Shown piece after piece: positions 23,496 through 36,270 of a stretch of DNA of 64,000 nucleotides. This DNA comes from Escarpia spicata. Lineage: Eukaryota; Annelida; Polychaeta; Sabellida; Siboglinidae. Location: assembly GCA_963995525.1 (NCBI GenBank), contig OZ023217.1, positions 25,843,587 through 25,907,586 of the forward strand. The letters run 5' to 3'. Position numbers and translations under genes: made by a program. Below the pieces are notes generated by a model, which was not told the DNA's origin, made no database searches, and saw only the letters and a program-made list of their open reading frames with translations. Position 1 is the stretch's first letter. Each line of letters begins with the position of its first letter.

Positions 23496-26099
23496 TCACA
23501 TGTTTTTGTCGCATTTAGTAAACTTATTCTTTCAAATGTAGGCCTACGGATCAGTACGATTATCCTGCATAGCCTTCTTGTTTTATATTATTATTATGGT
23601 TTCGGTGATGCGTGCGACGACATAGTATAACGCGAGCACTCCTTAGTTTTCAACGAGTTGGTTACAGTACATCGCTGTGTTTTCATACAAATTAACTGCA
23701 TCAATGGCTACTATTAAACTAGTTGACCTGAATATCAGATGTAACAATGTTTTGTTTGTAATTCATACCAGTGTGATAAATTAAGGCCATTTTAAGGAAG
23801 TAATTTTACGTAGATCCTCATAGTCGAACAAGATCGCCGGAACTGAGCCTGTGTCCTTGGTCTTGAACTGACACCTCTACCATAAACATAATTTTTATCT
23901 TTGTTACCTGTCCGAATTTGTGCGAGGTTTGCAACAAATAGATACAAAAAAGCAGAACAAAAGTGTGTTTGAATGCCAATAAATATAACTAACACCATTG
24001 TGCAAGTGTCTAATTATACCCACATCCGTATATAAAACATAAACACTGTCACGGAAAATGTCGGTGTTGCATGTATGGCATAGTTATTTTCAGATATCAC
24101 GTACACCACGCCTGTTTTTTGTGTGTTAACATTTCCGGACACTGCGTTACGACCGGAAAGATAATTAAAGAAATATACATAAATGCTATATAACGAGGAC
24201 ACTTGGTGGGACAAAACGACACAACAGGGTGGACGGGTGAACAAACATATCAATGTCGCTAATATAATAATACACACAATGCAGAAGGTTTAGAGTTCGG
24301 TGGTAAGCAGAAGTGTTGGATTGTCTGTAAGCTACAGCGTCTAAATGTGGTGTCACGAATGGAATATCGCACTACCCCTTGCCTGTACTGTCTGACAGTA
24401 AGAACGGAACTGCAAAGAAACATATTGATTTACAATTGCACTTCGTTATCGCCGAGTGTTGCAGCTGCGTCAGCCGGGTATGCTTTTAACCGTTCCATGC
24501 CGATTATAGTCACTTCGTATCGCCGAACTTTGCTGCAATCCCGACTTAGTGCTTTGCCATTTGCGAATATGGTTCTTCACTGTTGATCAGTTTTTTGCCA
24601 ATCTTCCCAGATAGAGTGCACAGATTCTAGCTTAACAAACACTAATGTCCTATGTATACACTAATGTCCTATGTATACACTAATGTCCTATGTATACACT
24701 AATGTCCTCTGTATACACTAATGCTGATACATATTTATCGATAAAGGTCAAATAGATTGACTTAAATTATGTACGCCACTAAAAGACATTATTATGTTTT
24801 AGATATTATATTTTTAGTTGCCAATGTATGTCTTCCATTACTCCTCGTTGTTTCATATAAATAGTAGGACATCTATTATTTTTTAAATAATGTGTTTCAC
24901 CACTTTGTAATCCAAAGAGCGGTATGGATTGCCTTGGTCTGCGTTGCTATAACTGCCCATGGCGCGGTGCACGACATCAGCGCTATTGCGAATTGACAAC
25001 GTATTTATAAACACAAGTCATAGTCATGTATTTGTCAATACATGTTGGCCATGTTGTTTATATTTTACATTTAAAATTAACTTATCCAGCATATTTTACT
25101 TTTGTTTAACTTCCCAGCGCGTTTGATTGAGAAGTATATAGTCTACATATCAATCTTGCACCACGTCGTTCTGTATGAAACGTTATGCCACTTTAATAAT
25201 ATTAACTATGATGTGTTCATGCAAGTATATAGTGTAGTACAATTGGTGATATATTAAAAACGAAATGTGTAGTTTAACGAACTTAATATCATAAAACTTA
25301 CGCCGACACACGGTGCTAATAAGTGTGCCGATAATAATGAGAAACGTGAAAACCGAGACTTAACCCGAATGTCTAACTTATAGAAAATCAATATTAGTAA
25401 ACCATTGACATGACATTCTTTATTACAGACTGTTCATTGCCCTTGATGCTGAATGAACGTTTATTCTGCCTCGCTTGCCAAAACTTTCTTTTGCTCGTAT
25501 TTAAGCCTATCCAGGCATATACAGTATCTGACCTAACCATGAATACGATCACATTGAGCCGTCACATATCCCCACATATCTACTATATTTATGCGTAATA
25601 ACATGAACAAATATTTGAAAGTCTGAAAGAGTATTTGGCAATGAACGTTACACATATTCATGACCCATGGGAAGCACCACGTGACACATGATTTACCTCC
25701 AAATCACATATGTCTTGCAACACCACATATCATAACCATTGTGTGTTCATAAATGTCTTATAAGTCCAATATTTGCTCGGCACAGCTTCCCACAATGAGA
25801 CACTTATAACCAGAATATGGCGAGGGTTTTGTGTAGGTTTCCAGTGGCTCTAATCTTCCTAGCATTACGCATTTTGCCTTTTGGCTATGGTTGCTAGTTT
25901 GTTGACTTTAGACGACAACAATCGCTTAAAAAGTAATGTTGCGTTGCATGGGGTCACATGGCAAGTTTAGTCTTCTTGTGACCCCACAAGCATAACTTTT
26001 AACTACGACACACACACATATACACGTGTACGATGACTATATTGTAACGATGACCATGTGGCAGGGAACTGAGGGCATAATGGAATGAATAATAATAAA
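23496..26099. other. No gene recognised
   Basis: AT-rich sequence with short frames only. The single clear structure is the small tandem array at 24,638-24,725. Confidence 0.4.
24638..24725. repeat. 19-bp tandem repeat, about 4.5 units
   Basis: The unit ACTAATGTCCTATGTATAC is nearly perfect over four copies, with one C-for-A change in the last full unit. Confidence 0.95.
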
Positions 26100-26881
26100 A
26101 AACATTATACAAAATATTTTTATGAGATTTGTCCGAATCCAACGTAGATATAAAACACTTCTAACTACACTCCACACATCTGGGATTTAGGCAATGTACA
26201 TAGTTAAGATAGCTGTCTATATACTGTTTTGTATCTTACAATCAGAACTATTCCATATTTTTTATGAAATTATGTTTAGGCAACCTAGATGACAAATGTG
26301 TTCTGGGTTTCTCTATATGCATGTAAGAGGTTATATTGTCTGGTAAGTCTGATATTAGTAGCTAAGTTCTTTTTGGTATATAATATTTAAAGGATTTAGG
26401 CAGTGCATTATGGTGATAGTCATACATAAATAGTAAGATGTGCAACCTGTTTATATATGTATATATATATATATATATATCAGCAAATTTAAGTCTATTT
26501 TCAGATTTTAAAATAGGATCGGTGTGACTTCTGTATATTTTTAAAATTAATTATTCGTATAGCGCGTTTTTGTAAACTTTCTAACTTCCTTCATGAATAC
26601 GATTCATTTCCCCAAACTTGTACACCGTAAGTTAAATGGCTTTGAATTAAGGTAAAATAGAGGGTTTTTAAAGCATTGTGTGGCAGAACATTTTTTATTA
26701 TATTCAATGCAAAATTTGCTCTAGATATTTTAGAACTGATTAAATTAATATGTTTATTCCATGTTATTTTTTTATCAATATGGATTACTAAGAATTTCAC
26801 AATTTCTTCTTTGTTGTGTTTACCAACATGATTAATAACTTCCCTGTTTATTTTAATACAATTATTTAGCTCGATCGCCAC
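26100..26881 (-). mobile_element. LINE fragment, post-RT part of ORF2
   Basis: The first 96 codons (26,881-26,591) are open and contain EEIVKFLVIHIDKKITWNKH, SKISRANFALNIIKN, LPHNALKTLYFTLIQSHLTY and GVQVWGN. After a stop the frame continues with LESLQKRAIRIIN and, near 26,400-26,150, YDYHHNALPKSF, SSRLPKHNFIKN and CLNPRCVEC. The order is typical of the region following the polymerase core in non-LTR elements. The catalytic core is absent. Confidence 0.75.
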
Positions 26882-26884
26882 TTA

Positions 26885-27090
26885 GTACGGGATAGAGCCT
26901 CGGATTCATAGATATTCGGGTCAATGTCATATCTTTTCAAGGTGGATTTGAAGATATCTTTATAGCGTTTATGTTGTCCTCTTTGAGACCGTTTCCCACG
27001 ACTCAGCTGTGAGTAGAAAACTTGTTTGGGCAAACTCGTGTCAGACATGCGGAGTACATGGCCGGTCGAGTCCATTATATAATACACAGA
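26885..27090 (-). mobile_element. Second LINE C-terminal fragment, different family
   Basis: Minus-strand frame with STGHVLRMSDTSLPKQVFYS, LSRGKRSQRGQHKRYKD and EALSRTKWRS. This is the GH-RM-D-R-P--FY-L--GKR--G motif series at the end of ORF2 in a common animal LINE lineage. It directly abuts the 26.1-26.9 kb LINE, so one inserted next to or into the other. Confidence 0.75.
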
Positions 27091-27629
27091 TTTGCTCCTA
27101 TTGGCTCAGAGCAGAGTGACACAGCTTGGCAGAAATGCAGTACTTATTATGAGTACTTAAATTGGTCCAGAGAAACTAGCAGCTTTGATCAAATGACATC
27201 CTGTTGCTGGATTCGACGCAACGCAATCTGTATGAACAGGGAAAGGTGAAGGAATGATGTCTGCTAGATTTAAGTCCTGCAATACTCAGTGCGGTGTATT
27301 TTCTAGGTGTAAGACAAGCACCGTCTACCGCAGTGTCAGATTTGTTGTGAAGAATTCTTATTCATACAATTCTGCCCATAGAAAATTAAAATCGAACAAC
27401 TACAGGATATGAGTTGTCAACTGTTCAAACAGCTGAAATTCGATCGAGGTGTGAACAAACAGCCACTTAATGTCTATCCAAGTACTTGAAAAGAACATAA
27501 ACGACTCATGTGCAGTCAAGTATGTGGTCTGTGAACCTTGTTTTGACTTTGAGAAAAAACAAAGGTGACTATTGCACACTGGGGCGAATCCGTCCTGTTA
27601 TTACTATTACCAAAGGGTTGCAACCAGTC

Positions 27630-28782
27630 GGGGAATATGACAACTCTGCGGAAGCACAATATACTTATAATCACTGCTCTATACTTACTGCACAAGCATT
27701 TAATGTTGCATATCCATCACACATTATAAAATAATTTGCGTATATTTAATTTTAATAAATAATTTCTTATTTGTCATCAAAACTGCTCAAAATCATACAA
27801 AAGCCTCAAGGAAAACCCTGGAGCGACTAGTTTCGTGTCCACAACAATAATTAGATCAACTTTGGCATGATATTTTAATCGTTTAATATTAAATAGTTTT
27901 TTTTATTAATTAATTCATATTATCTTTAAAAAATAGCGGAAAACATACAAAAGCCTCACACAATTCATAGTTTCTAAACAAAAATAGCTGAAAACATACT
28001 AAAGCCTCACACAAAAAATGGCATGATAGTGGACGTTTGGAGTTGCGACTACTCCTGATAATATACTAATGAGAATGTTATGATCAGATAGGAAGGGTGG
28101 ATCAGCAGCGAAGAAGTCAGTGAACATCTTGGGGTGCTTTATAGATAAGCTGCACACAGACTGAGGTCTTAAATCCCGGTGCTGGTCGGTCGTTCATGAG
28201 TTCACACCAGCAAACTTAGGCGAGCGGCAAATCCCCCCAAAATGCTTTTAATTCAATGGCTCAACCAGATCACCTTGCAATGTGCTCCTAAAACCATTTC
28301 TTTGCATTTTTGATTAGTCCATGTCATCTGGTAACAAAATGCTATACTTTTAGAGCTAGGTAACATAGAGCGATGATATCTGTTTTTGGGGTCAGGAATT
28401 CCGATTTTAGTGTGCTCATGACGATTTGAGGAATCCCTATGCTGCCAAATGATTATATGAACTCCACAGTGGATGTCTGTAGGTTAAATATCTGAAGCCA
28501 ATAACTATCATTGGTAATTATTTGTTGATAAAAATAATCAAATTGAAACTGTCATATGACATTATTGTTGTGGACACGAAACTAGTCGCTCCAGGGTTTT
28601 CCTTGAGGCTTTTGTATGATTTTGAGCAGTTTTGATGACAAATAAGAAATTATTTATTAAAATTAAATATACGCAAATTATTTTATAATGTGTGATGGAT
28701 ATGCAACATTAAATGCTTGTGCAGTAAGTATAGAGCAGTGATTATAAGTATATTGTGCTTCCGCAGAGTTGTCATATTCCCC
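27630..28782. repeat. Large fold-back: 222-bp perfect inverted repeats around a 709-bp spacer
   Basis: The left arm (27,630-27,851, starting GGGGAATATGACAAC) equals the reverse complement of the right arm (28,561-28,782) at every base I compared. The spacer has no gene but contains two degenerate echoes of the inner arm word CATACAAAAGCCTCA (about 27,945 and 27,998). I see no target-site duplication outside the arms and no transposase. It could be a MITE or fold-back transposon, a recent inverted duplication, or an assembly artefact. Confidence 0.93.
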
Positions 28783-28993
28783 TATTTGTTAATTACAATA
28801 CATTATGAAGTCCTCAACTTATTTGCAGTAAACATTTAATGTCAGTAACCATGACTTGTGTGACCGTTTCAGAAAACCTACATATCAAGAATTTCAAATT
28901 ACTGATGCAGACACGAAAATATTTTTTTAACTTCGTGATAGAGCGCATCATATAACTGTAACCAACACTATCCAAGTACCGTACAGCTACTAG

Positions 28994-29298
28994 CTGTGGA
29001 GCGGAGTGGTGGAGTGCAGTGGTGGAGCGCAGTGATGCAGTGGATAGAGTTTGGGACTCTCCACCGAGAGAACCGGGGTTCGAATCCTGTGCTGTGGTGT
29101 CGAACCTTGGGCAAGTTCGTTCACTCTACGTTGCTTCAGTTTACTCAGCTGTATGAATGAGTACCTGTCTATGGACAGTGGTGAATATTTGTTTTATGAT
29201 ATGGCGTTGGATGAACCGGCTTGCCAGGGAGTAAAGTGTAAAGCGCTTTAAGCAGTCCCGAGGACCGGATTCTGTGCTATAAAAGAACTAGCCTTCAC
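28994..29298 (+). mobile_element. tRNA-derived SINE, copy D (internally deleted)
   Basis: The head has a small tandem expansion (GGAGCGGAGTGGTGGAGTGC and variants), a good B box (GGGGTTCGAATCCTG), the body up to GGACAGTGGTGAATATTTG, then a deletion, and the tail with GTGTAAAGCGCTTTAAGCAG and GTGCTATAAAAGAAC. Confidence 0.85.
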
Positions 29299-29900
29299 TT
29301 TTTTAGATGCTCGATTGGACACAATTATACCAAACATTACACCAAATGGCCTTCTGTAAGCATGTGTCTCGTTATCATTATGGCACAATTATTATTGATC
29401 CTCGTTAGACTCATCAATGGCATGCTGACTCTCATCTGATACATCCTCGATCATCTCCATCCTCAGTAGACGTCTTCTTAGGCAATGGGATGTTGCGTAC
29501 AAGTGCTCCCTCACAGGCACTAGAGATGGTGCATGCGACTTGGCGTCCAGTACATCCGCAGTTGTTGCCTTTTCAGGCTCGCTCTGACTCACGACCGCAT
29601 CGTAATAGCTTGATTACAGTCTCATGAGCTAGGTGTAATTTGGTTGAGGGGAGGGTCCGATTGTAGGGCCTCATACAATCGTGCAACCTGATAATGACAT
29701 CTGAACACATTCTGGACAAATGCCTGAGTTGTTGATGGGAGAGAACATAGTTTTGGGACAGAGGGAGTGCTCGTTCCGGTTTTCAGCGCCCACATGCGCT
29801 CAGCTTGCTACAATAACATGCAACCATAAATGCAGTTGCCTCCGTCTTTTCCTGCTCCATATCACTATCAACTTTACAGGTAGTGTCAAGTTCCAATCCA
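29299..29900. other. Unassigned sequence
   Basis: Short frames on both strands (for example 29,392-29,592 minus, rich in acidic residues at its end) have no family I can name. Confidence 0.35.
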
Positions 29901-29904
29901 TTCT

Positions 29905-30160
29905 GTCCTGTTGATATTTGACATGACGGTGCAGTTTTCTCGTAGCACCTGTTCGATGTATTTACGTAATGTCGGCCAAATTCGCCGTTACCTGCCACAG
30001 TCGAAAGCAGAACGTATTGTCAATCCAATGATCACGCCACGCTTAGACTATTGCAATTCGCTTTTGTTTGGCACTTCTGCCAAGAACATCGACAGATTCT
30101 GCAGCGACTGCAGATTGCTGCGCCTAATAATTCGGCGTGAGCGTTGCGACAGTGCGTTAC
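29905..30160 (+). mobile_element. LINE fragment left of the inverted repeat
   Basis: Frame with YLRNVGQIRRYLPQSKAERI, MITPRLDYCNSLLFG and LIIRRERCDSAL: the segment downstream of the polymerase core in L2/CR1-group LINEs. It ends exactly where the 30,161 inverted repeat starts. A later piece of a similar + strand LINE ORF resumes at 43,046, on the other side of the matching inverted repeat. Confidence 0.75.
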
Positions 30161-30700
30161 TAGTCCATGGGCCAGACCCTGAAATTTAGCGAATTGGTAT
30201 CATATGGGCGGGCCAAATCTCACGGTGTTTTTGAATAGCCCTATGCCTGTAGTTAATAAATTAATGTGATTAACTTTTATACGTGGTAGCTTTTTGGTGG
30301 ATATCACTCCGTAAACATAATGAGGCGAGGAAAAATTATTGTCAAATATTTATGGGTAGGGAAAACAAAGTGTACCATAACTTTGCAAACAGTCAACACA
30401 TCTTCATAATGTTTCACTCAAATTGTTGGTATTAAACCCCTCTACAAACTTATATATGATATGTACAAATTTGAGTAACTATTAGGTCACAGGGGGTCAA
30501 AAGGTTACGAACTATTGGAGATGCTAAAAATCTGACACGTTGACAGTAATTGTACTACTATTTCCTGAATGAGGGATATGTTTCGTCTTAACTGCCCAGA
30601 ATGTGAATGATAGACACTCTGTGAGAAATTAAAGGGGTCATTGTTCAATTATTTTTCAAAATGTGCCATCCACAACAAACGACAGAAAGTCATATTTACA
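30161..30700 (+). repeat. Left arm of an inverted repeat pair (candidate TIR)
   Basis: Starts TAGTCCATGGGCCAGACC and aligns, as reverse complement, with 42,512-43,044 over its whole length. Shared words include GTGGTAGCTTTTTGGTGGAT, AACATAATGAGGCGAGGA and AATGAGGGATAT. The arms are clearly diverged by scattered substitutions and small indels. No coding content was recognised. Confidence 0.85.
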
Positions 30701-30734
30701 AAACTAACAGAAACGTACTGTTTTGGGGTATGTA

Positions 30735-30885
30735 ATCCATGGGCAAGACCCTGAAATTTAACGAATTGGTATCACCTGGGTGGGCAACACCCAATGCTGT
30801 TTTTAGAATAACCCAACCACAAAAATTGATAAATTGATGTGACAGACATTTGTTGAGAATAGTTTTTTTAGTAAATACCACACCT
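30735..30885 (+). repeat. Partial second copy of the arm terminus
   Basis: TAATCCATGGGCAAGACCCT and the next roughly 120 bp repeat the outer end of the left arm in the same orientation, then diverge. A third copy with the same outer end supports a defined element terminus. Confidence 0.75.
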
Positions 30886-31017
30886 AAAACTTAACGAATG
30901 GTGCATAATTTATAATAAAATTGGCCTCAGCATTAAATCAATATAGACTAACAATCTGATACTCCAAATATTCGTTTTGAAGCGTACCTTCCAACAGTAA
31001 ATTCACCTGCCACTCAC

Positions 31018-31727
31018 TTGTCCACTGTGTATGAACTACTTAGCCAGTCTGTCAAGGTCATGGTCAACTTGAAGTTAAATGCCATAGTGTGTGTGTTTGA
31101 ACAGGCACTATACGTTAATGCGCTTGAAGTGGCATGGAAGCATCAAAACAAATTCGGTTGCATCATACCCCGAATGGGTATCTTCCACACTATAAAATTA
31201 TGTACACTGCTAGCTTACTGTCATAGGAAAGCGATTTGGAGATGCAGGTCTTCGATATATCTTTGTTTAGCCAGGAGTGGTTGCAGATGGTTCCATTAGC
31301 GGGGTCCTTGACGGCAGAAAATACAATCGTGCAGTAAGTGTGCATAAGCTCATTTATGAAGCACTCATGCGACTTGCATGGAATGGATCCCTGCAGTGTA
31401 CAGGGTCACTTAGATGAAGCTCTACGTGTCCTACAAGGTCTCGCTAATGACGTCTCACCTCAGACACTGGATGAAGTCATGTCGAGTGCATCGCGTAGAC
31501 ATGTAATGCAGCTCTTCTAGCAATACATTGACTTCCTGCGGTCCGAAAATGGAAGATTGTCTGCATTCTGGATGTCATACATCGACATAATTAATACTGT
31601 ACTTGGATTTTTGCGGTCAACAAGAGAAGAGCATTGGCTTCTGCATTTGTGGTCCAATCGAGAGATGATCCCATGGTGCTTTGCCTACGACAGCCTAAAC
31701 TATGCCCGCTATCCCCTGAGGTTGATT
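31018..31727 (+). pseudogene. Broken gene fragment of an uncharacterised multi-copy family (N-terminal half)
   Basis: Reading across frame breaks, the strand encodes FEQALYVNALEVAWKHQNKF, a MGIFHTI block, AGLRYIF, VADGSISGVLDGRKYNRAVS, then (near 31,545-31,720) a GRLSAFWMSYIDIINTVLGF stretch and EMIPWCFAYDSLNYARY. By memory of the family pattern only, this matches a large uncharacterised protein that occurs in many copies in corals, molluscs and other aquatic animals. I infer it may be a DNA-transposon protein. Frameshifts and stops (near 31,215 and 31,298) break it, and it stops at NYARY. Later pieces in the same orientation lie at 37,440-37,631 and 42,259-42,515, separated by retrotransposons. 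Confidence 0.5.
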
Positions 31728-31945
31728 AAACCTTAGAGGACACGTAAATAAGGACACCCAGAACCCAAGTGGCACAAAAGGTTTCAGTTTGAATCCAGGA
31801 GTACTACCTAAAATTGCCTGAGGCAGATTAGACAGGCCTTGGTAGCTCAGGGTTAAACCATGCAGACTTGCAACCAACCAGGATTCTGAAAGATAATAAT
31901 AATAATAAGATAACTTCTACTGCGTGTTAACATTGGCACTATTTT

Positions 31946-32075
31946 AGTTGGACATTATCCGTAGGTAGACACCGGATGGAAACTTGGTTTTTATGTGACT
32001 AACCGTTATGTTGCATGGTGACAACGATAGAAGTTCGTAATCATGTTATTCAATAAACGTACACAATCATTCACA
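31946..32075 (+). repeat. 5' LTR of Gypsy element 1
   Basis: Begins AGTTGGACATTATCCGTAGG and ends ATCATTCACA. An AATAAA word near 32,052 is a possible polyadenylation signal. The left boundary is uncertain by about 3 bp. Confidence 0.85.
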
Positions 32076-32162
32076 AAAATGGTGTCAGAATAACGGGATG
32101 GCAAGACATAGACATAGTGAATCTGAGTGAGTAGAAGCAATTGAAAAAAAAGCACGTCCAAA

Positions 32163-32690
32163 ATGGAAAAATATTTAGCCCCGGAACCGCTGAGCGACGG
32201 AGGCAACCTGCCAAAGCAATGGAAAACGTTCAAAAAGCACTTCGAACAGTTCTTAGTAGCGACAGAAAAGAACGGCATGGCAGATACTGTGAAAATTGCT
32301 ATTCTACTACGATCGGTGTACGTGGAAACGACATTTATGAGAATTTCAAATTCGAGGCAGCTGAAAGCAAAGACTGCTACCAGACAGTGATGACGAAATA
32401 CGACGATTTCTGTAAACCAAGAGTTAAACTTAATCTGCTTGTCACGCGTCACAAACTGTTTACTCAGAAACAAGGTCATCGTTCTATCGACGAATTTGTC
32501 ACACAATTGCGTAAACTAGCTCGTGATTGTAACTTCGGTCCGCTGTACGACGATATGGTGCTGCACGCACTAATCTAATGTTGGGCTTGAATGATGAACG
32601 CACTCGTCGTAGACTCTTCGAACAAGCTGACGGCACACTAACACTAGAAAAAGCGCTACAACGATGCAGAAGATGCAGCTACAGATATGC
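32163..32690 (+). pseudogene. gag of Gypsy element 1, frameshifted
   Basis: The frame starting at 32,163 (MEKYLAPEPLSDGGNLPKQW) is continued after about 32,315 in another frame (DIYENFKFEAAESKDCYQTV, then a stretch containing RKLARDCNF), then after a stop near 32,576 in a third (GLNDERTRRRLFEQADGTLT), and finally passes into the pol frame near 32,655. This is the capsid-type gag of Gypsy elements. Three or more frame breaks make it non-functional unless some are sequencing errors. Confidence 0.8.
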
Positions 32691-35600
32691 AAGCATTGAA
32701 AGAAACTGCGCAACAGGAAACAGTGCAAGCTGTCGAGACAAGGTCAAGGTGGAAAAAATCGAACTACGACAAACGTGAAGCTCGACCAAACAAAGCTAGT
32801 CAATACAAATGTGGCAAATGCGGCTACATGCATGAGAAGCAAAAATGCCCGGCGTTCGGAAAAAAATGTAGAAAGTGCCACAAAGCGAACCACTACGAGA
32901 AAATGTGCAGATCGTTGAAGACCGTACATTTGGTAAACGACGCAAACAACTCAGACGAATCAGTACTGAAGGTCAAGGTTGACAAACAGGATCGTAAGCT
33001 TGTTGCTAAAATACAAGTATCGCCATCTGGCGTAGCAAGGCAAACTGAACTGTCTTTTCAACTTGACACAGCAGCCACATGCAACATCCTCAGCTGTGTC
33101 GACTACAGAAAGTTGGAGAAGCCTACAATGGGAGAAAGCACAGCAACACTAACAATGTATGACGGCACAGAAGTAAAACCAATGGGCAACTACAAACTCA
33201 ACCTCCATGCGTCAAAAGAACATTCGTTCTTGTTCCAAATCACTCCAACGAAGAACATGTCGTTGCTGTCTCTTGACACTTGCATTGAGTTGGGATTGTT
33301 GTCAATAAATGAAAACGTGCACATGCTTGACAACACACCAGAAATAACTGACTTGAACGAAACAATCGAACAATACAGTGATGTGTTCAAAGGACTGGGT
33401 TGCTTGCCTGGCGAATATGACATTGAACTTGACCCAAATGTGAGACCAGTGCAAAACCGACCTAGAAAAATACCACTGTCAATGAAGGCTGGTGTAAAAA
33501 CGAAACTCGAGACACTAGAGAAACTAGATGTTATTGAGAAGGTCGAGGAGCCAATTCAATGGATTTCGAACATGCAGCCGGTGCGCAAACCGAATGGCAA
33601 GATCAGGATATGTGTGGACCCCTCTGATTTGAATAAAGCGATCAGACGGAATCACTTCCAGATGCCGTCCATTGATGACGTCCTGTCGCAACTGACGAAT
33701 GCGAAGATATTCTCTCTATGCGATGCAAAAGATGGGTTCCTGCAAATCAAACTCACAGAACGCAGCAGTCAGCTGACGACGTTCTGGACGCCATACGGCC
33801 GCTACAAATGGAAGAGAATGCCGTTTGGAATCAAGTCGAGCCCAGAAGAGTTCCAGCGCAGACTGACAAATGCCCTAGAGAATCTCACGGGTGTAACAGT
33901 AGTTGCCGATGACATTCTGATCTACGGATGCGGAGACACCCAGGCTCGTCGAGATCATGACAGAAACCTGATCGAGCTACTGGAGCGAGCGAGGAACATC
34001 AACCTGAAGCTGAACAAAGCAAAATGTCGCTTCAACATGACCGAGCTACAGTACATAGGTCACGTCCTCACGCCGCAAGGAGTAAAACCGGATCCAGAGA
34101 AAGTCAACGTGATCAAAAGCCTGAAACAACCGAAGGACGCAGAGGAAGTACGACGCTTCCTTGGGTACACCAACTATCTCGCCTAGTTCATACCCAACCT
34201 GTCGAGCGTGGCTGAACCACTACGAAAACTGATCCACAAGGACGCAGACTTCCTGTGGGAAACAGAACAACAGAATGCCTTTGATAAAATCAAGGAACTG
34301 ACGACGTCCGAGCAGTTGCTAGGCTATTTCGACCCAAAGAAGTCAGTAGTCTTGCAGACAGATGCGAGCACTGTTGGACTAGGGGCGGTGCTGATGCAGA
34401 ATGACAAACCGATCGCATATGCATCTCGCTCGCTGACAAAAAGTGAGAGAAATTATGCACCCATCGAACTTAAATGCTTGGCAATCGTGTTTGCTACAAG
34501 AAAATACGATCAGTACATATTCGGTCACCCAGATGTAACAGTGCACACGGACCACAAGCCTCTGGAAACGATTTGGCTCAAATCATTGTTACACGCACCG
34601 AAACGACTGCAAAGCATGCTGTTGACATTGCAGCGATGTACGCTGAAGATCCAGTATCGTCCGGGACGCGAACAGTTTGTGGCCGACATGCTGTCAAGGC
34701 TGCGAAACAGCACAACTCAACCCGACGAATTGCCACGCGAGCAAGTCTTCCAGATGAAAGTCACAGAAGAACTACTTGAGAGCTTCAGAAAAAGCGATGC
34801 AAGCGAAGACAAACGAGTCACCGATATCCGCTACCAAGAGATAAAGACAGCCACTGCACATGATGACGATTTGATGGAGCTCGCCAGAGTTATCATGACA
34901 GGATGGTCAGACGAGAGACAGAACAGTCCTATATAAACAAGGCCATACTGGACATTCAGAGATGAGCTCATCGTGCACGATGGAATCATATATAAGGGCT
35001 CTCAAATCATCATTCCAAAAGCTCTACGGCGAGAACTGCTGAACCGTCTGCACGTCAGTCACTCCGGAAACGCTGCGATGATGAGACGAGCACAAGATGC
35101 AATCTTCTGGCCGGGTCTCAGAGCCGACATCAAAGAAGTTGCAGAAAGGTGTGACAAGTGTCAAAGAGATGCGCCATCTCAGCAGAAGGAGACGCTTCGT
35201 CAACACTTCATACCTGATAAGCCATGGTCGAAAGTGGGAGTTGACATCTTCACCTACAACAGAGTGAAATATCTGGTCCTAGTTGACTACTATTCCGACT
35301 TCATCGAGTTCGAGGAATTGACCGAGACAACAGCAACTTCCGTTATCAAGGCATGCAAACAACAATTCGCAAGACATGGCATACCAGAGGTTGTACAATC
35401 GGACAACGGTCCCCAGTTCACAAGTGCAGAATTTCGTAGGTCCAGCGAAGCCTGGAAATTCATCGTGACGTCAAGTTCGCCGTATCATTCCAAGTCGAAC
35501 GGAAAAGCTGAGTCTGCGGTAAAAATAGCGAAGAGACTGTTAAAAAGAGCAGAGGATCCATATCTTGGCCTACTTGAGTTCCGCAACACGCCGACAACCG

Positions 35601-36151
35601 AAATGACGACAAGTCCTGTACAGAGACTTATGAACAGGACCACCAGATCAGTAATCCCGCAAGTACGACAGGATTTCAACCCGACAACAACTGCAGCTGT
35701 GCGAGCGGAGAAACAGCGCAGACGTCTCAAAATACAGCATCAGTACAACAAACATGCCCGAGATCTGTCGCAAATACAGCTCGGAGCACCTGTCCTGATC
35801 AAGGACATGGTGGACGCAAACAGGAGATGGAAACAAGGACGAGTTGTTGATCAACTGAACGAGCGATCGTATACAGTCGAAAACGACGGAAATTTTATTC
35901 GACGAAATCGGGTGCTCTTGAAGCCATTATACGAACAACAACCCGATGACATCAGGATCGAGCCTCCGAGCAACGAGACATCCGTAGCGACAACAGATCA
36001 ACGTGCGCCCGAGACTCTTCAATCACCAAACACCGACAACACGACGAAAGCCAGCGACGAACCCGTGAAGACACGCACAGAAACCACTTCGCAGTCATAC
36101 CGAACGCGATCTGGACGAGAAGTTGTGAAACCGACTCGCTTCAGAGAATAG
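32687..36151 (+). pseudogene. pol of Gypsy element 1 (nucleocapsid, PR, RT, RH, IN), two nonsense codons
   Basis: One frame throughout. Two CCHC zinc knuckles occupy residues about 42-54 and 61-74 from 32,687. The aspartic protease motif LDTAAT is near residue 126. The reverse transcriptase has LCDAKDGF near 344 and VADDILIYG at about 406-414, where V replaces the usual Y or F. A TAG at 34,184-34,186 interrupts it. RNase H follows (QTDASTVGLG, VHTDHKPLE), then a TAA at 34,934-34,936. The integrase has an HHCC zinc finger (HVSHSGN..CDKC), the catalytic aspartates in VGVDIF and QSDNGPQF, and the glutamate in SNGKAESAV. The basic C-terminal tail ends at 36,151. Apart from the two stops the frame is uninterrupted. 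Confidence 0.92.
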
Positions 36152-36270
36152 GTCGTTGAACTGTTAGTTTAGTAATTGCATTGTCGTTTCTAGTTAAGAC
36201 ATTTCTGGTATAACTACTTGCATTAATATGCTATATGAAAATTCTTAAGAATAATATTGTCTTAAAAGAA

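Noticed and set aside
27510..27734. 74-residue frame running into the left arm of the fold-back
   Set aside because: No motif, crosses the arm boundary and has no counterpart at the right arm.
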